This document shows positions 8,598 to 17,465 of a stretch of 64,000 nt of DNA, piece by piece (position 1 is the first letter of the stretch; every line of letters starts with the position of its first letter). Source of the stretch: JAGTVG01 sp964543195 (GTDB lineage Bacteria; Bacteroidota; Bacteroidia; Cytophagales; Cyclobacteriaceae); the NCBI GenBank assembly GCA_964543195.1, contig CAZIXF010000003.1, forward strand, positions 62,001 to 126,000, in the 5' to 3' direction. The translations under genes and the position numbers were made by a program. The notes under the pieces are model-generated. The model saw only the letters and a program-made list of their open reading frames with translations, had not been told where the DNA came from and did no database searches.

Positions 8598-9368
8598 ATG
8601 GACTTAATAGATACGCATGCACATATATACCTGAATAAATTCGATAAAGATATCGGGGAGGTTATTCAAAGGGCAAGGGAGGAATCTGTGTCACGGATCT
8701 GTCTACCCAATATCGACAGCGGCACGATAGGTCCCATGCTCAGATTGGAAAACGAATATCCGGGCATCTGTCTGCCGATGATAGGATTACATCCCGGGTC
8801 AGTTGACCGTAATTTTGAAGATGAAACAGGAATAATCGAGGATTGGCTGAACAAAAGATCATTTGCAGGTATTGGAGAAACGGGAACTGATCTTTACTGG
8901 GATAAAACACATTTCGACCGGCAGGTGGCTTCACTGGAAATTCATATCGATCTGGCGATAAAACATGATCTTCCATTGATCCTCCATTCCAGGGATTCAT
9001 TGGAAGAAAATATCGGGATCATTGAACGGAATCACAGAAAAGATTTGACAGGCATATTTCACTGTTTTACCGGTTCGGCAGAACAGGCGCATAGAATAAT
9101 CGACATGGGATTCATGCTGGGTATCGGGGGAATAGTTACTTTCAAAAACTCAGACCTGGATAAGGTACTGGAGGGGATATCTCCGGAGCACATCGTCTTG
9201 GAAACGGATAGCCCGTACCTTGCACCGCATCCTTACCGGGGAAAAAGAAATGAACCTTCTTATCTGGCCAGGATAGCGGAAAAGCTGGTTGAGATATATG
9301 ATTTTTCATTAGATAATATAGCGAGGATCACTACGGAGAATGCAAAAAAGACTTTCAAGATCGGGTAG
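8598..9368 (+). CDS. tatD: TatD family metal-dependent hydrolase (3'-5' DNase)
   Basis: A 256-residue TIM-barrel hydrolase. The metal-binding signature is present in order: DTHAHIYL (His6, His8), GIGETGTDLYW, PLILHSRDS, IFHCFTGS and LETDSPYLAP. TatD enzymes degrade DNA or RNA ends and are linked to repair and DNA turnover. It starts 2 nt after the deacetylase. The asparaginase frame opens 29 nt before its stop, so the two genes overlap. Family assignment is secure; which of the TatD/YcfH/YjjV branches it belongs to is less so. Confidence 0.92.
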   Translation: MDLIDTHAHIYLNKFDKDIGEVIQRAREESVSRICLPNIDSGTIGPMLRLENEYPGICLPMIGLHPGSVDRNFEDETGIIEDWLNKRSFAGIGETGTDLYWDKTHFDRQVASLEIHIDLAIKHDLPLILHSRDSLEENIGIIERNHRKDLTGIFHCFTGSAEQAHRIIDMGFMLGIGGIVTFKNSDLDKVLEGISPEHIVLETDSPYLAPHPYRGKRNEPSYLARIAEKLVEIYDFSLDNIARITTENAKKTFKIG

Positions 9369-10440
9369 TTTACGATACCGGATCATCAACATCAATACGG
9401 GGGCAACTGATCCCAAGGCCAGTATCCTGATCGTTTATTCAGGTGGTACGATAGGTATGGTGCGGGACTCAACAGGATCGCTGGTGGCCTTGAAGTTCAA
9501 CCAGATAATGAAGCAGTTGCCTTCGCTGAATACCCTGAATGTAAAGATTACGGTAATTTCATTTCCTGTACCCATGGATTCGTCCAATATGAAGTACCGT
9601 AACTGGATCGATATTGGATTTATAATCTATGAGAACTATCATTATTATGATGGTTTCGTGGTCTTACAGGGCACGGATACGATGGCCTATTCCGCCTCAG
9701 CATTAAGTTACATACTTAAAGGATTAAACAAGCCGGTGATATTTACGGGAGCCCAGTTACCCATCAGTGCAATCCGTTCAGATGCCAGGCCCAATTTGAT
9801 CACCGCCATCGAAATTGCTGCCAGGCAGGAAAAGGGTATTCCCATGGTTCCCGAAGTCTGCATATATTTTGACTACCAGTTACTGAGGGGTTGCCGGACA
9901 CGGAAGGTCAGGAGTTCTCATTTCAGTGCTTTTGAATCCGAAAACTATCCTTTGCTGGCCAGGACAGGCATTACGATAGAATTCAATCGCACGTCGATCA
10001 AAAAATACAGGAAGGAAGAAAAGCTTGAGTTTCAGGAAAAGTTTGTGAATGAGGTAGTGATCCTGAAATTATTTCCCTCTATCACATCCGAAGTGGTAAA
10101 TCGCATCCTCAGCATAGATAACCTTAAGGGCGTGGTGATGGAGACCTATGGATCCGGAAATGCACCTACGGATGACTGGTTCATCAGCGCATTGAGGCAG
10201 GCGATAGATCGTGGAATTGTCATATTCAATATCTCACAATGTGTTGGAGGAAAAGTGATTCACGGACGGTATGCCACAAGCAAAAAGCTTGAAGAGATCG
10301 GGGTGGTCAGTGGTTGGAATATTACCACTGAGGCCGCCATTACAAAACTCATGTACGTGCTTGGGCAAGAAAAAGATAGAAATAGGATAAGAGAACTTTT
10401 GTCGACCTCGATCGCAGGTGAAATGGATGTGGGTATATAA
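9340..10440 (+). CDS. ansA: type I L-asparaginase
   Basis: A 366-residue cytoplasmic enzyme hydrolysing L-asparagine to aspartate and ammonia. The first catalytic threonine is in YSGGTIGM (Thr37). The second Thr-Asp pair is in LQGTDTMAYS (Thr112, Asp113). The absence of a signal peptide and the length fit the type I enzyme. The ATG at 9340 lies inside the end of tatD (29-nt overlap), giving an extended N-terminus of about 28 residues before the first beta strand; a later internal start cannot be excluded. It is the last gene of the operon and is followed by tRNA-Ser. Confidence 0.92.
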   Translation: MQKRLSRSGSLRYRIININTGATDPKASILIVYSGGTIGMVRDSTGSLVALKFNQIMKQLPSLNTLNVKITVISFPVPMDSSNMKYRNWIDIGFIIYENYHYYDGFVVLQGTDTMAYSASALSYILKGLNKPVIFTGAQLPISAIRSDARPNLITAIEIAARQEKGIPMVPEVCIYFDYQLLRGCRTRKVRSSHFSAFESENYPLLARTGITIEFNRTSIKKYRKEEKLEFQEKFVNEVVILKLFPSITSEVVNRILSIDNLKGVVMETYGSGNAPTDDWFISALRQAIDRGIVIFNISQCVGGKVIHGRYATSKKLEEIGVVSGWNITTEAAITKLMYVLGQEKDRNRIRELLSTSIAGEMDVGI

Positions 10441-10461
10441 TGCGAAAAATCCAATTTAAAA

Positions 10462-10493
10462 TTTGCATAAAGCTTAATTTATTGATTTATTTG
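10462..10493 (+). promoter_or_regulatory. putative promoter of tRNA-Ser
   Basis: TTTG (10462-10465), a 20-nt spacer and TTTATTTG (10486-10493) match the Bacteroidota TTTG / TAnnTTTG pattern with one mismatch. The tRNA starts 27 nt downstream. Confidence 0.45.
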
Positions 10494-10519
10494 TGCCGCT
10501 AAGGGCAATTTTTTAAATT

Positions 10520-10607
10520 GGAGAGGTGACCGAGTGGTCGAAGGTGCTCGCCTGGAAAGTGAGTGTGCCCCACAAGGGTACCATGGGTTCGAATCCCATC
10601 CTCTCCG
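10520..10607 (+). tRNA. tRNA-Ser (anticodon GGA)
   Basis: An 88-nt class II tRNA. The acceptor stem GGAGAGG pairs with CCTCTCC, with discriminator G at 10607. The anticodon loop CTGGAAA carries GGA. There is a long variable arm, and the T loop is GGTTCGAATCC. The CCA end is not encoded, as is usual in this phylum. Confidence 0.95.
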
Positions 10608-10679
10608 CATTTTTTATAAGAACTAAATCGGAATATTAAACAATAATTTGTATACTTGAAAAAATCAAAAAAGCGTATT

Positions 10680-11510
10680 ATGAAAAAGTTACTGGCTTAC
10701 CTTATGCTAACCGGAGCATTGACTTTTGGTTTAACTGGTTCTATCCTTGCACAGGAAGAAGCTGAACCCGCCCAAGAAGACACAATAGAACTGGAACAGG
10801 CACCTGCTGAAGAAACCGGTATCCTGACGGACGAAGGTGAAATTACGGATGAAGTGATGGAAGAGGAAGCTACTTTCCACCAGGCGATCAAGGAGAAATT
10901 CATTGAAGGTGGATGGCAGTTCATGTCCATTGTATTGTTGTGTTTAATCCTTGGATTAGCTGTGTCGATTGAGAGGATCATTACTTTGAATTTGTCTACT
11001 ACCAACACCAAAAAACTTCTGGGCAAGGTAGAGGATGCCCTGAGCAACGGAGGCATCGACGCCGCCAAGGACGTTTGCAAAAACACCAGGGGCCCTGTAG
11101 CCTCGATTTTTACCCAGGGACTCATGAGAATATCGGAAGGAATTGAAATGGTAGAAAAATCCATTATTTCATACGGATCCGTAGAAATGGGCCGGCTTGA
11201 AAGAGGGTTGGTCTGGATATCCCTTTTTATATCCATCGCTCCTATGCTTGGTTTCATGGGAACGGTTATCGGTATGATCGACGCTTTTGATGCCATAGAA
11301 GCTGCCGGTGATATTTCTCCCTCGCTGGTTGCCGGAGGTATCAAGGTGGCCTTGTTGACAACGGTAAGTGGTCTTATTGTAGCGGTTATATTACAATTGT
11401 TTTATAACTATCTGGTTTCCAAGATCGATTCACTGGTTAACCAGATGGAAGATGCCTCGATCTCATTCGTGGATCTTCTGGTAAAATATAACTTGGCTGA
11501 AAATAAATAA
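10680..11510 (+). CDS. exbB: MotA/TolQ/ExbB proton channel family protein
   Basis: A 276-residue inner-membrane protein. It has an N-terminal signal-like segment (MKKLLAYLMLTGALTFG) ending near LAQ. A Glu-rich exported stretch of about 55 residues follows, then three membrane helices (roughly 85-105, 180-205, 225-250). The TolQ/ExbB core carries the MLGFMGTVIGMIDAFDAI segment. I use the ATG at 10680 because it starts the signal segment; a TTG at 10656 is also in frame. With the ExbD proteins downstream it forms the proton channel that powers TonB-dependent outer-membrane uptake. It heads a four-gene cluster. Confidence 0.93.
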   Translation: MKKLLAYLMLTGALTFGLTGSILAQEEAEPAQEDTIELEQAPAEETGILTDEGEITDEVMEEEATFHQAIKEKFIEGGWQFMSIVLLCLILGLAVSIERIITLNLSTTNTKKLLGKVEDALSNGGIDAAKDVCKNTRGPVASIFTQGLMRISEGIEMVEKSIISYGSVEMGRLERGLVWISLFISIAPMLGFMGTVIGMIDAFDAIEAAGDISPSLVAGGIKVALLTTVSGLIVAVILQLFYNYLVSKIDSLVNQMEDASISFVDLLVKYNLAENK

Positions 11511-11521
11511 TTAGAATCCAT

Positions 11522-11851
11522 ATGGAACAGAATTTTGTAGATATCGGCTTATTGGTAGCCTACGGATTACTTGGACTTGGCGCATTGGCAGCCATCATTA
11601 TGCCATTGATCAATGCCTTAGGTAATCCAAGGTCGCTGCTGATGGGCCTTGTAGGAATAATCTTTATTGCAGCTATTTATGGTATCGCCTATTCTGTATC
11701 GGGCGATGAGGTGACGGCCACCTATGCGAAATTTGGTATCGACTCGGGTATGTCGCAGTTTGTAGGGGCTGGAATTATAACAATGTACTTCTTATTGGCG
11801 TTATCACTAATAGGCATAGTTATTACAGAGCTATATAAACTTTTGAGCTGA
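11522..11851 (+). CDS. small integral membrane protein of the Exb cluster
   Basis: A 109-residue protein with three hydrophobic helices (about 8-30, 38-60 and 80-105) and no recognised motif. Similar small membrane proteins are found between exbB and exbD in Bacteroidota, so it is probably an accessory subunit of the proton-motive complex; this is inferred from position. It starts 11 nt after exbB, and its TGA shares one base with the ATG of the first exbD, which suggests coupled translation. Confidence 0.82.
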   Translation: MEQNFVDIGLLVAYGLLGLGALAAIIMPLINALGNPRSLLMGLVGIIFIAAIYGIAYSVSGDEVTATYAKFGIDSGMSQFVGAGIITMYFLLALSLIGIVITELYKLLS

Positions 11852-12492
11852 TGGCACAATCTTCAAACAAAAAACCGGAAATACCTTCCGCATCACTTGC
11901 TGATATTGCGTTTTTGTTGCTGATCTTTTTCCTGGTAACAACCACAATAGCCTCTGATAAAGGGATTGCCTTGTTGCTTCCACCAAAACCGCCACCTGAC
12001 CAACCGCCAATTGATATTACAAAAAACCAACGTAATATCTTTAAGGTAAACGTGAATTCTCAGGACAGGGTACTGGTGGAAGATGAGCCCATGGAAGATC
12101 TAACGCGTATCCGGGGTATGGTAAAAGATTTTGTGCTGAATTTCAGGGTGCAATCCGAGGAAAATCAGCAGATCATTAGTACCTTATCCCCCCAACAGCA
12201 GAATTTTGTAAGATCACAGGGACGGAAACCCGACCAGTCGGATAGTCCTACTGAAGCGGTGGTTTCCTTCAAAACCGACCGGGGTACAAGTTATGATGTG
12301 TACCTGGCTATCCTCGATGAGATCATGGGTGCGTATGATGAGATCTATGCAGAACGGGTTGGAATTACCGCACAGGAATTCAGGAATCTGGATAAAAAAG
12401 ACCCGACCCAGAGAGAACTCTATGAAAGGGCCAGGGAAGGTATTCCCAGGAACGTTTCAATTGCCGAACCAACAAAAATAGGAGAGAATTAA
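11851..12492 (+). CDS. exbD: ExbD/TolR family biopolymer transport protein (first copy)
   Basis: A 213-residue protein with a short cytoplasmic start. Its single membrane helix SLADIAFLLLIFFLVTT (about 15-31) contains the proton-carrying Asp. The rest is a long periplasmic domain. It is longer than typical ExbD (about 130-150 residues), with an extra C-terminal segment after residue 130. It overlaps the preceding gene by one base and is followed after 1 nt by a second exbD. Two unequal ExbD copies are usual in Bacteroidota Exb loci and probably form a heteromeric plug in the ExbB channel. Confidence 0.92.
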   Translation: MAQSSNKKPEIPSASLADIAFLLLIFFLVTTTIASDKGIALLLPPKPPPDQPPIDITKNQRNIFKVNVNSQDRVLVEDEPMEDLTRIRGMVKDFVLNFRVQSEENQQIISTLSPQQQNFVRSQGRKPDQSDSPTEAVVSFKTDRGTSYDVYLAILDEIMGAYDEIYAERVGITAQEFRNLDKKDPTQRELYERAREGIPRNVSIAEPTKIGEN

Positions 12493-12493
12493 T

Positions 12494-12955
12494 ATGTCAA
12501 AATTCAAAAAGAAAACGAAAACCAGTCAGGAGATACCGACTGCTTCGTTACCCGATATTATTTTCATGCTCCTGTTCTTTTTCATGGTTACTACAGTGCT
12601 AAGGGAATCGGAGATACTGGTACAACAGAAGATACCCCAGGCACAAGCGCTTAGTAAACTGGAACGAAAGTCGCTGGTAAGCTATATTTATATCGGAAGA
12701 CCGAAAAAAGAGAATCTTGGAACGGAGCCCCGGGTCCAGCTTAATGATGCACTTGCTCAGACTTCGGACATCCGGAATTTTGTTCTTGAAGAAAAAAACA
12801 AATTGTCTGAAGTGGAAAAAGATCAGATCACCATGGCGCTGAAGGTGGACGAAGACGTGAAAATGGGGATCGTGGTCGATGTGCAACAGGAGCTCAAGGA
12901 AGTGAATGCCCGGAAGATATTGTATTCTGCAAGACAGCGGATCGAGCGGGACTGA
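12494..12955 (+). CDS. exbD: ExbD/TolR family biopolymer transport protein (second copy)
   Basis: A 153-residue ExbD of ordinary size. The membrane helix SLPDIIFMLLFFFMVTT (about 17-33) keeps the conserved Asp. The periplasmic domain ends with ALKVDEDVKMGIVVDVQQEL, the usual final ExbD beta-alpha unit. It is the last gene of the Exb cluster and is followed by a strong inverted-repeat terminator. No tonB gene is in the cluster, so the energised partner is encoded elsewhere. Confidence 0.92.
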   Translation: MSKFKKKTKTSQEIPTASLPDIIFMLLFFFMVTTVLRESEILVQQKIPQAQALSKLERKSLVSYIYIGRPKKENLGTEPRVQLNDALAQTSDIRNFVLEEKNKLSEVEKDQITMALKVDEDVKMGIVVDVQQELKEVNARKILYSARQRIERD

Positions 12956-12967
12956 TAAAAATAGGTT

Positions 12968-13019
12968 TAACATAAAAAAAAGAGGTTGCCCCAAAAAGTA
13001 ACCTCTTTTTTTTATGTTA
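12968..13019. terminator. bidirectional rho-independent terminator, perfect 20-bp stem
   Basis: The 20 bases at 12968-12987 and 13000-13019 are exact reverse complements around a 12-nt loop. The stem core is GAGGTT/AACCTC, with flanking runs of eight A and eight T. It therefore works as an intrinsic terminator in both directions, between the converging exbD and SLC13 genes. Confidence 0.92.
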
Positions 13020-13029
13020 GAATTAACGA

Positions 13030-14811
13030 TCAGAGGAATGCCTCGTTATATAATAACAGAAGCCCGAAAAAAGTAACGGTAAGATATACCAGGGTTACCG
13101 GGAAACCTATTTTTGCAAAATCCTTCAGAGTATAACCACCGGGACCATAAATAATCAGGTTGGTCTGGTAACTGAAAGGAGTAATAAATGCCGCTGATGC
13201 CGCATAGGCGATCCCGAGAAAATAGGGCATACCATCGATGCCAAGGCTTTGGCTGATCCCCAAAGCGATAGGGAACGTAATGGAAATAGCACCGATATTA
13301 CCTACAAGGGAAGTCAGTATATTGGTTATGATGATCAATCCGATGAGTATGGCAGTGCTTCCGAAAGGAGCAAACAGATCGATCATCCACCCGGCGGCCA
13401 TCATTCCCGCTTCTGACTGTATCATGGCCTGGCCTATAGCCAGTGAAAATACCAGGATCCCGATCATGTGGAAGTCGAGTTCCCGCCGGATGTCCTGAAC
13501 CGTGATCAGGCCAAAACCCACCATGATGGTAAAAATGATTAACAACGAGGGGAACAAGGCCAGACCTTTTGTGATGAACAGGATCAATGCACCCAGTAAA
13601 ATCAGAGCCAATGCATAGTACTTTTTTCTACCGGGTTCGGCAATCTGTCTGACTTTATTGATTACATAAAGGTCTCTGTATAGATCCACCCGGTTATAAA
13701 AATCGTGTCCTGCATACAATAAGAGTACATCACTGGGCTGAAGCTCGATTTCACCGATCTTACCCGATAATCTTTCTCCGTTACGATGAATGGCTACAAT
13801 CGCCGCATCGTATTTTTTTCTGAATTCTGATTCCTTCACTGTATTCCCCACAAGGGATGAATGACTGGCCACCACAGCTTCCACTACGTCAATTTTATCC
13901 TGATGGTATTCATGAACCTGCTTGGGTAAAATTAATCCAATTCCCATGTTGGTGATATCCATGATATTATGAGTATCACCTGCAAAAAACAACACATCAT
14001 CTTTTTCGAGTACCTCATCAGGATTTACCGGAGAAATGATCCGGTCGTTACGCTGGATCTCTACAAGGTAAACCCCTTTTAAATTCCTTAATCCGGCATC
14101 GATTACCGATTTATTTATGATGGGAGAGTCGGGTTTGAGCCTGGTTTCGATCAGGTATTCGCGCTGGTTTTTCGCGAAGCTCTGGATCGTATCCATGCGG
14201 TTGGGTAACCATTTATGCCCGATAAGCACAATGAAGCTTATACCTGTAACCGTTACCATCGAACCGATGATCAGAAGATCCTCAATGCGGAATTCAGGCA
14301 GGTTGGCTTCCATGATAAATCCATTCAATACCAGGGTGGTGGAAGTACCGATGAGGGTAAGCATTCCACCCATGATCGTAGCATAGGAAAGCGGTATCAA
14401 TAACCTTGAAGGTGCGATGTTGTTCTTTCGCCCGTAATTGAAAACGTAAGGGGTCATTAAAGCCACTACCGGTGTATTGTTTATAAAAGCGGATAATACG
14501 GCAACCGGTGCCATCATCCGGATGAGGAAATTCCTGTAGCTTTTGGATTTTTTAAAAAGGCTGTCAAACAGGCCTTCCAGCCGGAAATTTTTTCTCAGGC
14601 CACCGGTAATGACGATCAAAAGAATGATCACGGCAATTGAACTGTTCGAAAAGCCGGCTAGTACTTCCTCCGTGTCGAGGATCCCGGTAATGGTGAAGAT
14701 CAGGACGGCAAGGAGAAAACTGACTGCAGGTTTCAGCACATCCAGGTAAATCAACGTGAAGGTGATCAAAAGTATTCCCAGCACAAAGTATGGCTGAATA
14801 ATTTCAGGCAT
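13030..14811 (-). CDS. SLC13-type transporter with two TrkA_C (RCK_C) domains
   Basis: A 593-residue integral membrane protein of the divalent-anion:Na+ symporter/ArsB-like superfamily. N-terminal helices occupy residues 1-200, a cytoplasmic insert with two TrkA_C domains about 205-375, and C-terminal helices 390-593. The first half has the NNTPVVALMTPYV re-entrant segment and the second VGNIGAISITFPIALG, the duplicated substrate-site motifs. Substrates of relatives include sulfate, dicarboxylates or phosphate; none can be chosen here. The RCK_C domains suggest control by a nucleotide or other ligand. It ends at the shared terminator. Confidence 0.9.
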   Translation of the reverse strand: MPEIIQPYFVLGILLITFTLIYLDVLKPAVSFLLAVLIFTITGILDTEEVLAGFSNSSIAVIILLIVITGGLRKNFRLEGLFDSLFKKSKSYRNFLIRMMAPVAVLSAFINNTPVVALMTPYVFNYGRKNNIAPSRLLIPLSYATIMGGMLTLIGTSTTLVLNGFIMEANLPEFRIEDLLIIGSMVTVTGISFIVLIGHKWLPNRMDTIQSFAKNQREYLIETRLKPDSPIINKSVIDAGLRNLKGVYLVEIQRNDRIISPVNPDEVLEKDDVLFFAGDTHNIMDITNMGIGLILPKQVHEYHQDKIDVVEAVVASHSSLVGNTVKESEFRKKYDAAIVAIHRNGERLSGKIGEIELQPSDVLLLYAGHDFYNRVDLYRDLYVINKVRQIAEPGRKKYYALALILLGALILFITKGLALFPSLLIIFTIMVGFGLITVQDIRRELDFHMIGILVFSLAIGQAMIQSEAGMMAAGWMIDLFAPFGSTAILIGLIIITNILTSLVGNIGAISITFPIALGISQSLGIDGMPYFLGIAYAASAAFITPFSYQTNLIIYGPGGYTLKDFAKIGFPVTLVYLTVTFFGLLLLYNEAFL

Positions 14812-14830
14812 TCTGGTTTCAGGTCAAAAA

Positions 14831-15607
14831 TTATTTTTCAAACCGGAGATGTTTTACCGAATCTCCACTGTTGATGAGTTCTTTTAATGAATCAATACCT
14901 ATTTCGAGATGCAATTTTACAAATTTATCGGTAACCAGCCGGTCACTTTCAGAAGTTTTTACTCCCATGGGCTCCATCGGATTGTCAGAGACTAATAATA
15001 ATGCTCCCCTGGGGATTTTATTTATGAAACCTACCGTAAACAGGGTGGCCGTTTCCATATCTATTGCCATTGCCCTGGCCTTCTTGAGGTATTTCTTGAA
15101 AGCCTGATCGTGCTCCCATACCCTGCGGTTTGTCGTATAAACGGTTCCTGTCCAGTAATCTTTTTCATGTTTTTTGATCATCGACGATACGGCTCGTTGC
15201 AATTGGAAGGAGGGAAGGGCCGGGATCTCATCCGGCATATAATCATTGCTCGTTCCTTCTCCGCGGATCGCAGCAATGGGCAGGATCAGATCCCCGACAT
15301 TTGTTTTTTTCTTCAATCCCCCACATTTTCCCAGAAACAGGACGGCTTTTGGTTTGACCGCACATAATAGGTCCATAACGGTGGCTGCCATGGCACTCCC
15401 CATCCCAAAATTTATAAGGGTTATATTATCCGCAGTGACCGTCTGCATGGGCTTTTTCAATCCGGTGATGGGTACATCATACATAGAGGCAAACAATTCG
15501 AGATAATTGGAAAAGTTTGTGAGGAGAATGTATTTACTGATCTTTTCAAGCGGGGTACCCGTGTAACGGGGGAGCCAGTCTTTTATGATTTCCGCTTTTG
15601 TTTTCAT
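14831..15607 (-). CDS. amn: AMP nucleosidase (short form)
   Basis: A 258-residue phosphorylase/nucleosidase-fold protein of the short AMP nucleosidase type common in Bacteroidota. Visible motifs are INFGMGSAMAATVMDLL, VLFLGKCGGL, GEGTSNDYMPDEIPA, the purine-site AIDMETATLF and LLLVSDNPMEPMG. It cleaves AMP to adenine and ribose 5-phosphate, adjusting adenylate pools. It starts only 27 nt from the divergent HsdR_N-type gene, so the two share a very short promoter region, and it is followed 19 nt later by the SLC13 transporter gene on the same strand. Confidence 0.92.
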   Translation of the reverse strand: MKTKAEIIKDWLPRYTGTPLEKISKYILLTNFSNYLELFASMYDVPITGLKKPMQTVTADNITLINFGMGSAMAATVMDLLCAVKPKAVLFLGKCGGLKKKTNVGDLILPIAAIRGEGTSNDYMPDEIPALPSFQLQRAVSSMIKKHEKDYWTGTVYTTNRRVWEHDQAFKKYLKKARAMAIDMETATLFTVGFINKIPRGALLLVSDNPMEPMGVKTSESDRLVTDKFVKLHLEIGIDSLKELINSGDSVKHLRFEK

Positions 15608-15634
15608 ATAATTAATTTATGAATTTTACGCCTG

Positions 15635-16078
15635 ATGAAAAAATTAAATTTCCCGGAATATGAATTCCGCATCGGGAGCCGGGACGACAAATTTATGATA
15701 TTTGATCAATTAAGGAAAAAGTTTGTCAGATTAACCGACGAGGAATGGGTCCGCCAGCATATGATCAAATACCTTATCGAGGCCCGCAAAATCCCTGGAT
15801 CCTTGATCAGGGTTGAAGGTGGTTTGAAATATGATAAATTGGGTAAGAGGACTGATATAGTTGTGTTCCGACGGGATGGAAAGCCATTTTTAATCATTGA
15901 ATGTAAATCACCATCGGTTAAGATCGGCAATGAGGTGCTTTTCCAAACGGGAATTTACGGTAAATCACTGCAGGCCGATTATCTTGGAATTACAAATGGG
16001 ATTAACCATTATTTCTGGAAAATGGATTATGAAAAAGGAGCTATCGAACAATTGACTGACTTTCCGGAATATATTTAA
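15635..16078 (+). CDS. HsdR N-terminal-like (PD-(D/E)XK) protein
   Basis: A 147-residue protein consisting only of a type I restriction HsdR_N-like nuclease fold. The core is visible: GKRTDIVVF (metal Asp), then FLIIECKSP (the E-x-K). This small stand-alone form is widespread in Bacteroidota beside housekeeping genes such as AMP nucleosidase. It is not part of a restriction system here, as no hsdM or hsdS is present. Its role is unknown; DNA repair or processing is possible. It converges on the cytochrome c gene with 35 nt between stops. Confidence 0.88.
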   Translation: MKKLNFPEYEFRIGSRDDKFMIFDQLRKKFVRLTDEEWVRQHMIKYLIEARKIPGSLIRVEGGLKYDKLGKRTDIVVFRRDGKPFLIIECKSPSVKIGNEVLFQTGIYGKSLQADYLGITNGINHYFWKMDYEKGAIEQLTDFPEYI

Positions 16079-16113
16079 AAACCTGAAACCCATCCGTATT
16101 CCGCCGGCAGGAC

Positions 16114-16599
16114 TCATTCAGATAAATTCACTTTATTGTCCTTTTCGCAGCTATCCAGGATCTTCCTTACTTCCTCATGGGTAAACCATCTTTCCTGATG
16201 GCCCCAGCGGGTAAATACATAGGTCGCGATCTCGGCAATTTCCAGGTTGGTCAGCCGGGGATTGGCCGGCATGGGCTGGTTGTAGGTAATCCCGTTCACC
16301 ACGATCTCTCCACTCTGACCATTCTTCATAATACATATGGTTTTCTCCACATTTTCGATCAGATAATCACTGTCTTTTATTGGAGGATACAAACGTACGA
16401 GTCCTGTGCCGTCTTCCTGATGACAATTGCTGCAATGCTTGAGATATAAACGTTTCCCTTCAATCAGGTATTGATTGAATTTTATGTTTTCTTCGCGGCT
16501 TCGATCTTCAGTACCCGATCGAGGTCCGCATGAAAAAATGAAAAACAGTGAAATTACCGGGAATAAAATTACCTGTAGATTACTGATTTTCATATTCAT
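16114..16599 (-). CDS. monohaem cytochrome c lipoprotein
   Basis: About 161 residues from the ATG at 16599, which precedes a signal ending in IFSC (lipobox-like). A class I cytochrome c domain follows. The haem-binding CSNCH is in the first third, and the axial Met is probably in YNQPMPANPRL. It overlaps the end of the SCO1 gene by about 20 nt, so the pair is co-transcribed. Together they point to copper/haem handling for a terminal oxidase or another respiratory enzyme; the oxidase itself is not in this window. Electron partner unknown. Confidence 0.9.
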   Translation of the reverse strand: MNMKISNLQVILFPVISLFFIFSCGPRSGTEDRSREENIKFNQYLIEGKRLYLKHCSNCHQEDGTGLVRLYPPIKDSDYLIENVEKTICIMKNGQSGEIVVNGITYNQPMPANPRLTNLEIAEIATYVFTRWGHQERWFTHEEVRKILDSCEKDNKVNLSE

Positions 16600-17233
16600 C
16601 CAACAAGCGAGGAATATCATTCATCAATCGATTCACTTCTTTTTCATCCGTTCCATCATACAGACCACGGATATGACGGTCTTTGTCTACCAGGATAAAC
16701 GCCCCACTGTGAAGGAATCCACCCGGTGCATCCCTGTCCTCCATGGCAGTTACCATATAGCTTGTCTGGCCGATCTCATAGATATCCTCCTTCGGGCCGG
16801 TAACGAAATGCCATTTTTCGCCGGAAACACCCAGGCGCTCGGAAAAATTCTTCAACACACCCACGGTATCATATTCAGGGTCGATCGTATGCGAAAGGAA
16901 CATCACAGTTTCGTTATCTTCAAATTGGTCGTATACTCTCAGCATTTGGGCTTTCATCACCGGACAGATGGTCGGGCAGGTGGTGAAAAAGAAATCCGCC
17001 ACATAAATTTTATCTTCGAAGGTTTTTTGGGTAACCACAGCCGAATCCTGGTTTATGAACCGGAAATCTGCAATTTTATGATAGAGTGTATCATAAGTAA
17101 CAGCCCCATTTTTATTGACAGGGACCACCTCCTTCCTTCCAAGGTATGGAAGTTTGGAGGGTTCGCTGCTGCGTAAACATCCTGATACCATAACGATCAG
17201 GAAAAAGTAAATTACCCACCTGTAGGATTTCAT
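16580..17233 (-). CDS. SCO1/SenC family copper chaperone lipoprotein
   Basis: A 217-residue thioredoxin-fold protein. Its lipoprotein signal ends VSGC (Cys19). The copper site CPTICP has the two Cys of CxxxC, and the distal ligand His lies in LSHTIDPEYD. SCO proteins deliver copper to the CuA centre of cytochrome oxidase or reduce its cysteines. The downstream cytochrome c overlaps its stop. An oxygen-respiring or facultative host is implied. Identification is firm; whether its client is a cytochrome oxidase or another cuproenzyme such as N2O reductase is open. Confidence 0.94.
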   Translation of the reverse strand: MKSYRWVIYFFLIVMVSGCLRSSEPSKLPYLGRKEVVPVNKNGAVTYDTLYHKIADFRFINQDSAVVTQKTFEDKIYVADFFFTTCPTICPVMKAQMLRVYDQFEDNETVMFLSHTIDPEYDTVGVLKNFSERLGVSGEKWHFVTGPKEDIYEIGQTSYMVTAMEDRDAPGGFLHSGAFILVDKDRHIRGLYDGTDEKEVNRLMNDIPRLLDEYENQ

Positions 17234-17465
17234 TTTTGCCGGGTTTTTCAGATTCGTATTTTAGCTTATTAACGAACCGTCTAATAATTTGTTCGGGTAC
17301 AAAGGTAGATAAAGAGGGTTAAAAAAGAGAAGGGTTTGACTTCTAACGGATGTGAGATCTTATTTGAGGATTTAAAATCCAGTTATCAGGATTTTATATC
17401 AGGATGAGATCCGCCAACCAGGAAAATAAGGAAAAGTTTTCCGTATTCAACATGCTCAAACTGCC

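Noticed and set aside
10697..11344. 215-codon minus-strand frame inside exbB
   Set aside because: Low-complexity Ser/Ile-rich translation that mirrors the exbB codons; exbB has clear membrane and family features.
15635..16078. restriction-modification system suggested by the HsdR_N-like domain
   Set aside because: There is no methylase, specificity or helicase gene; the 147-residue stand-alone protein is a common Bacteroidota form next to AMP nucleosidase.
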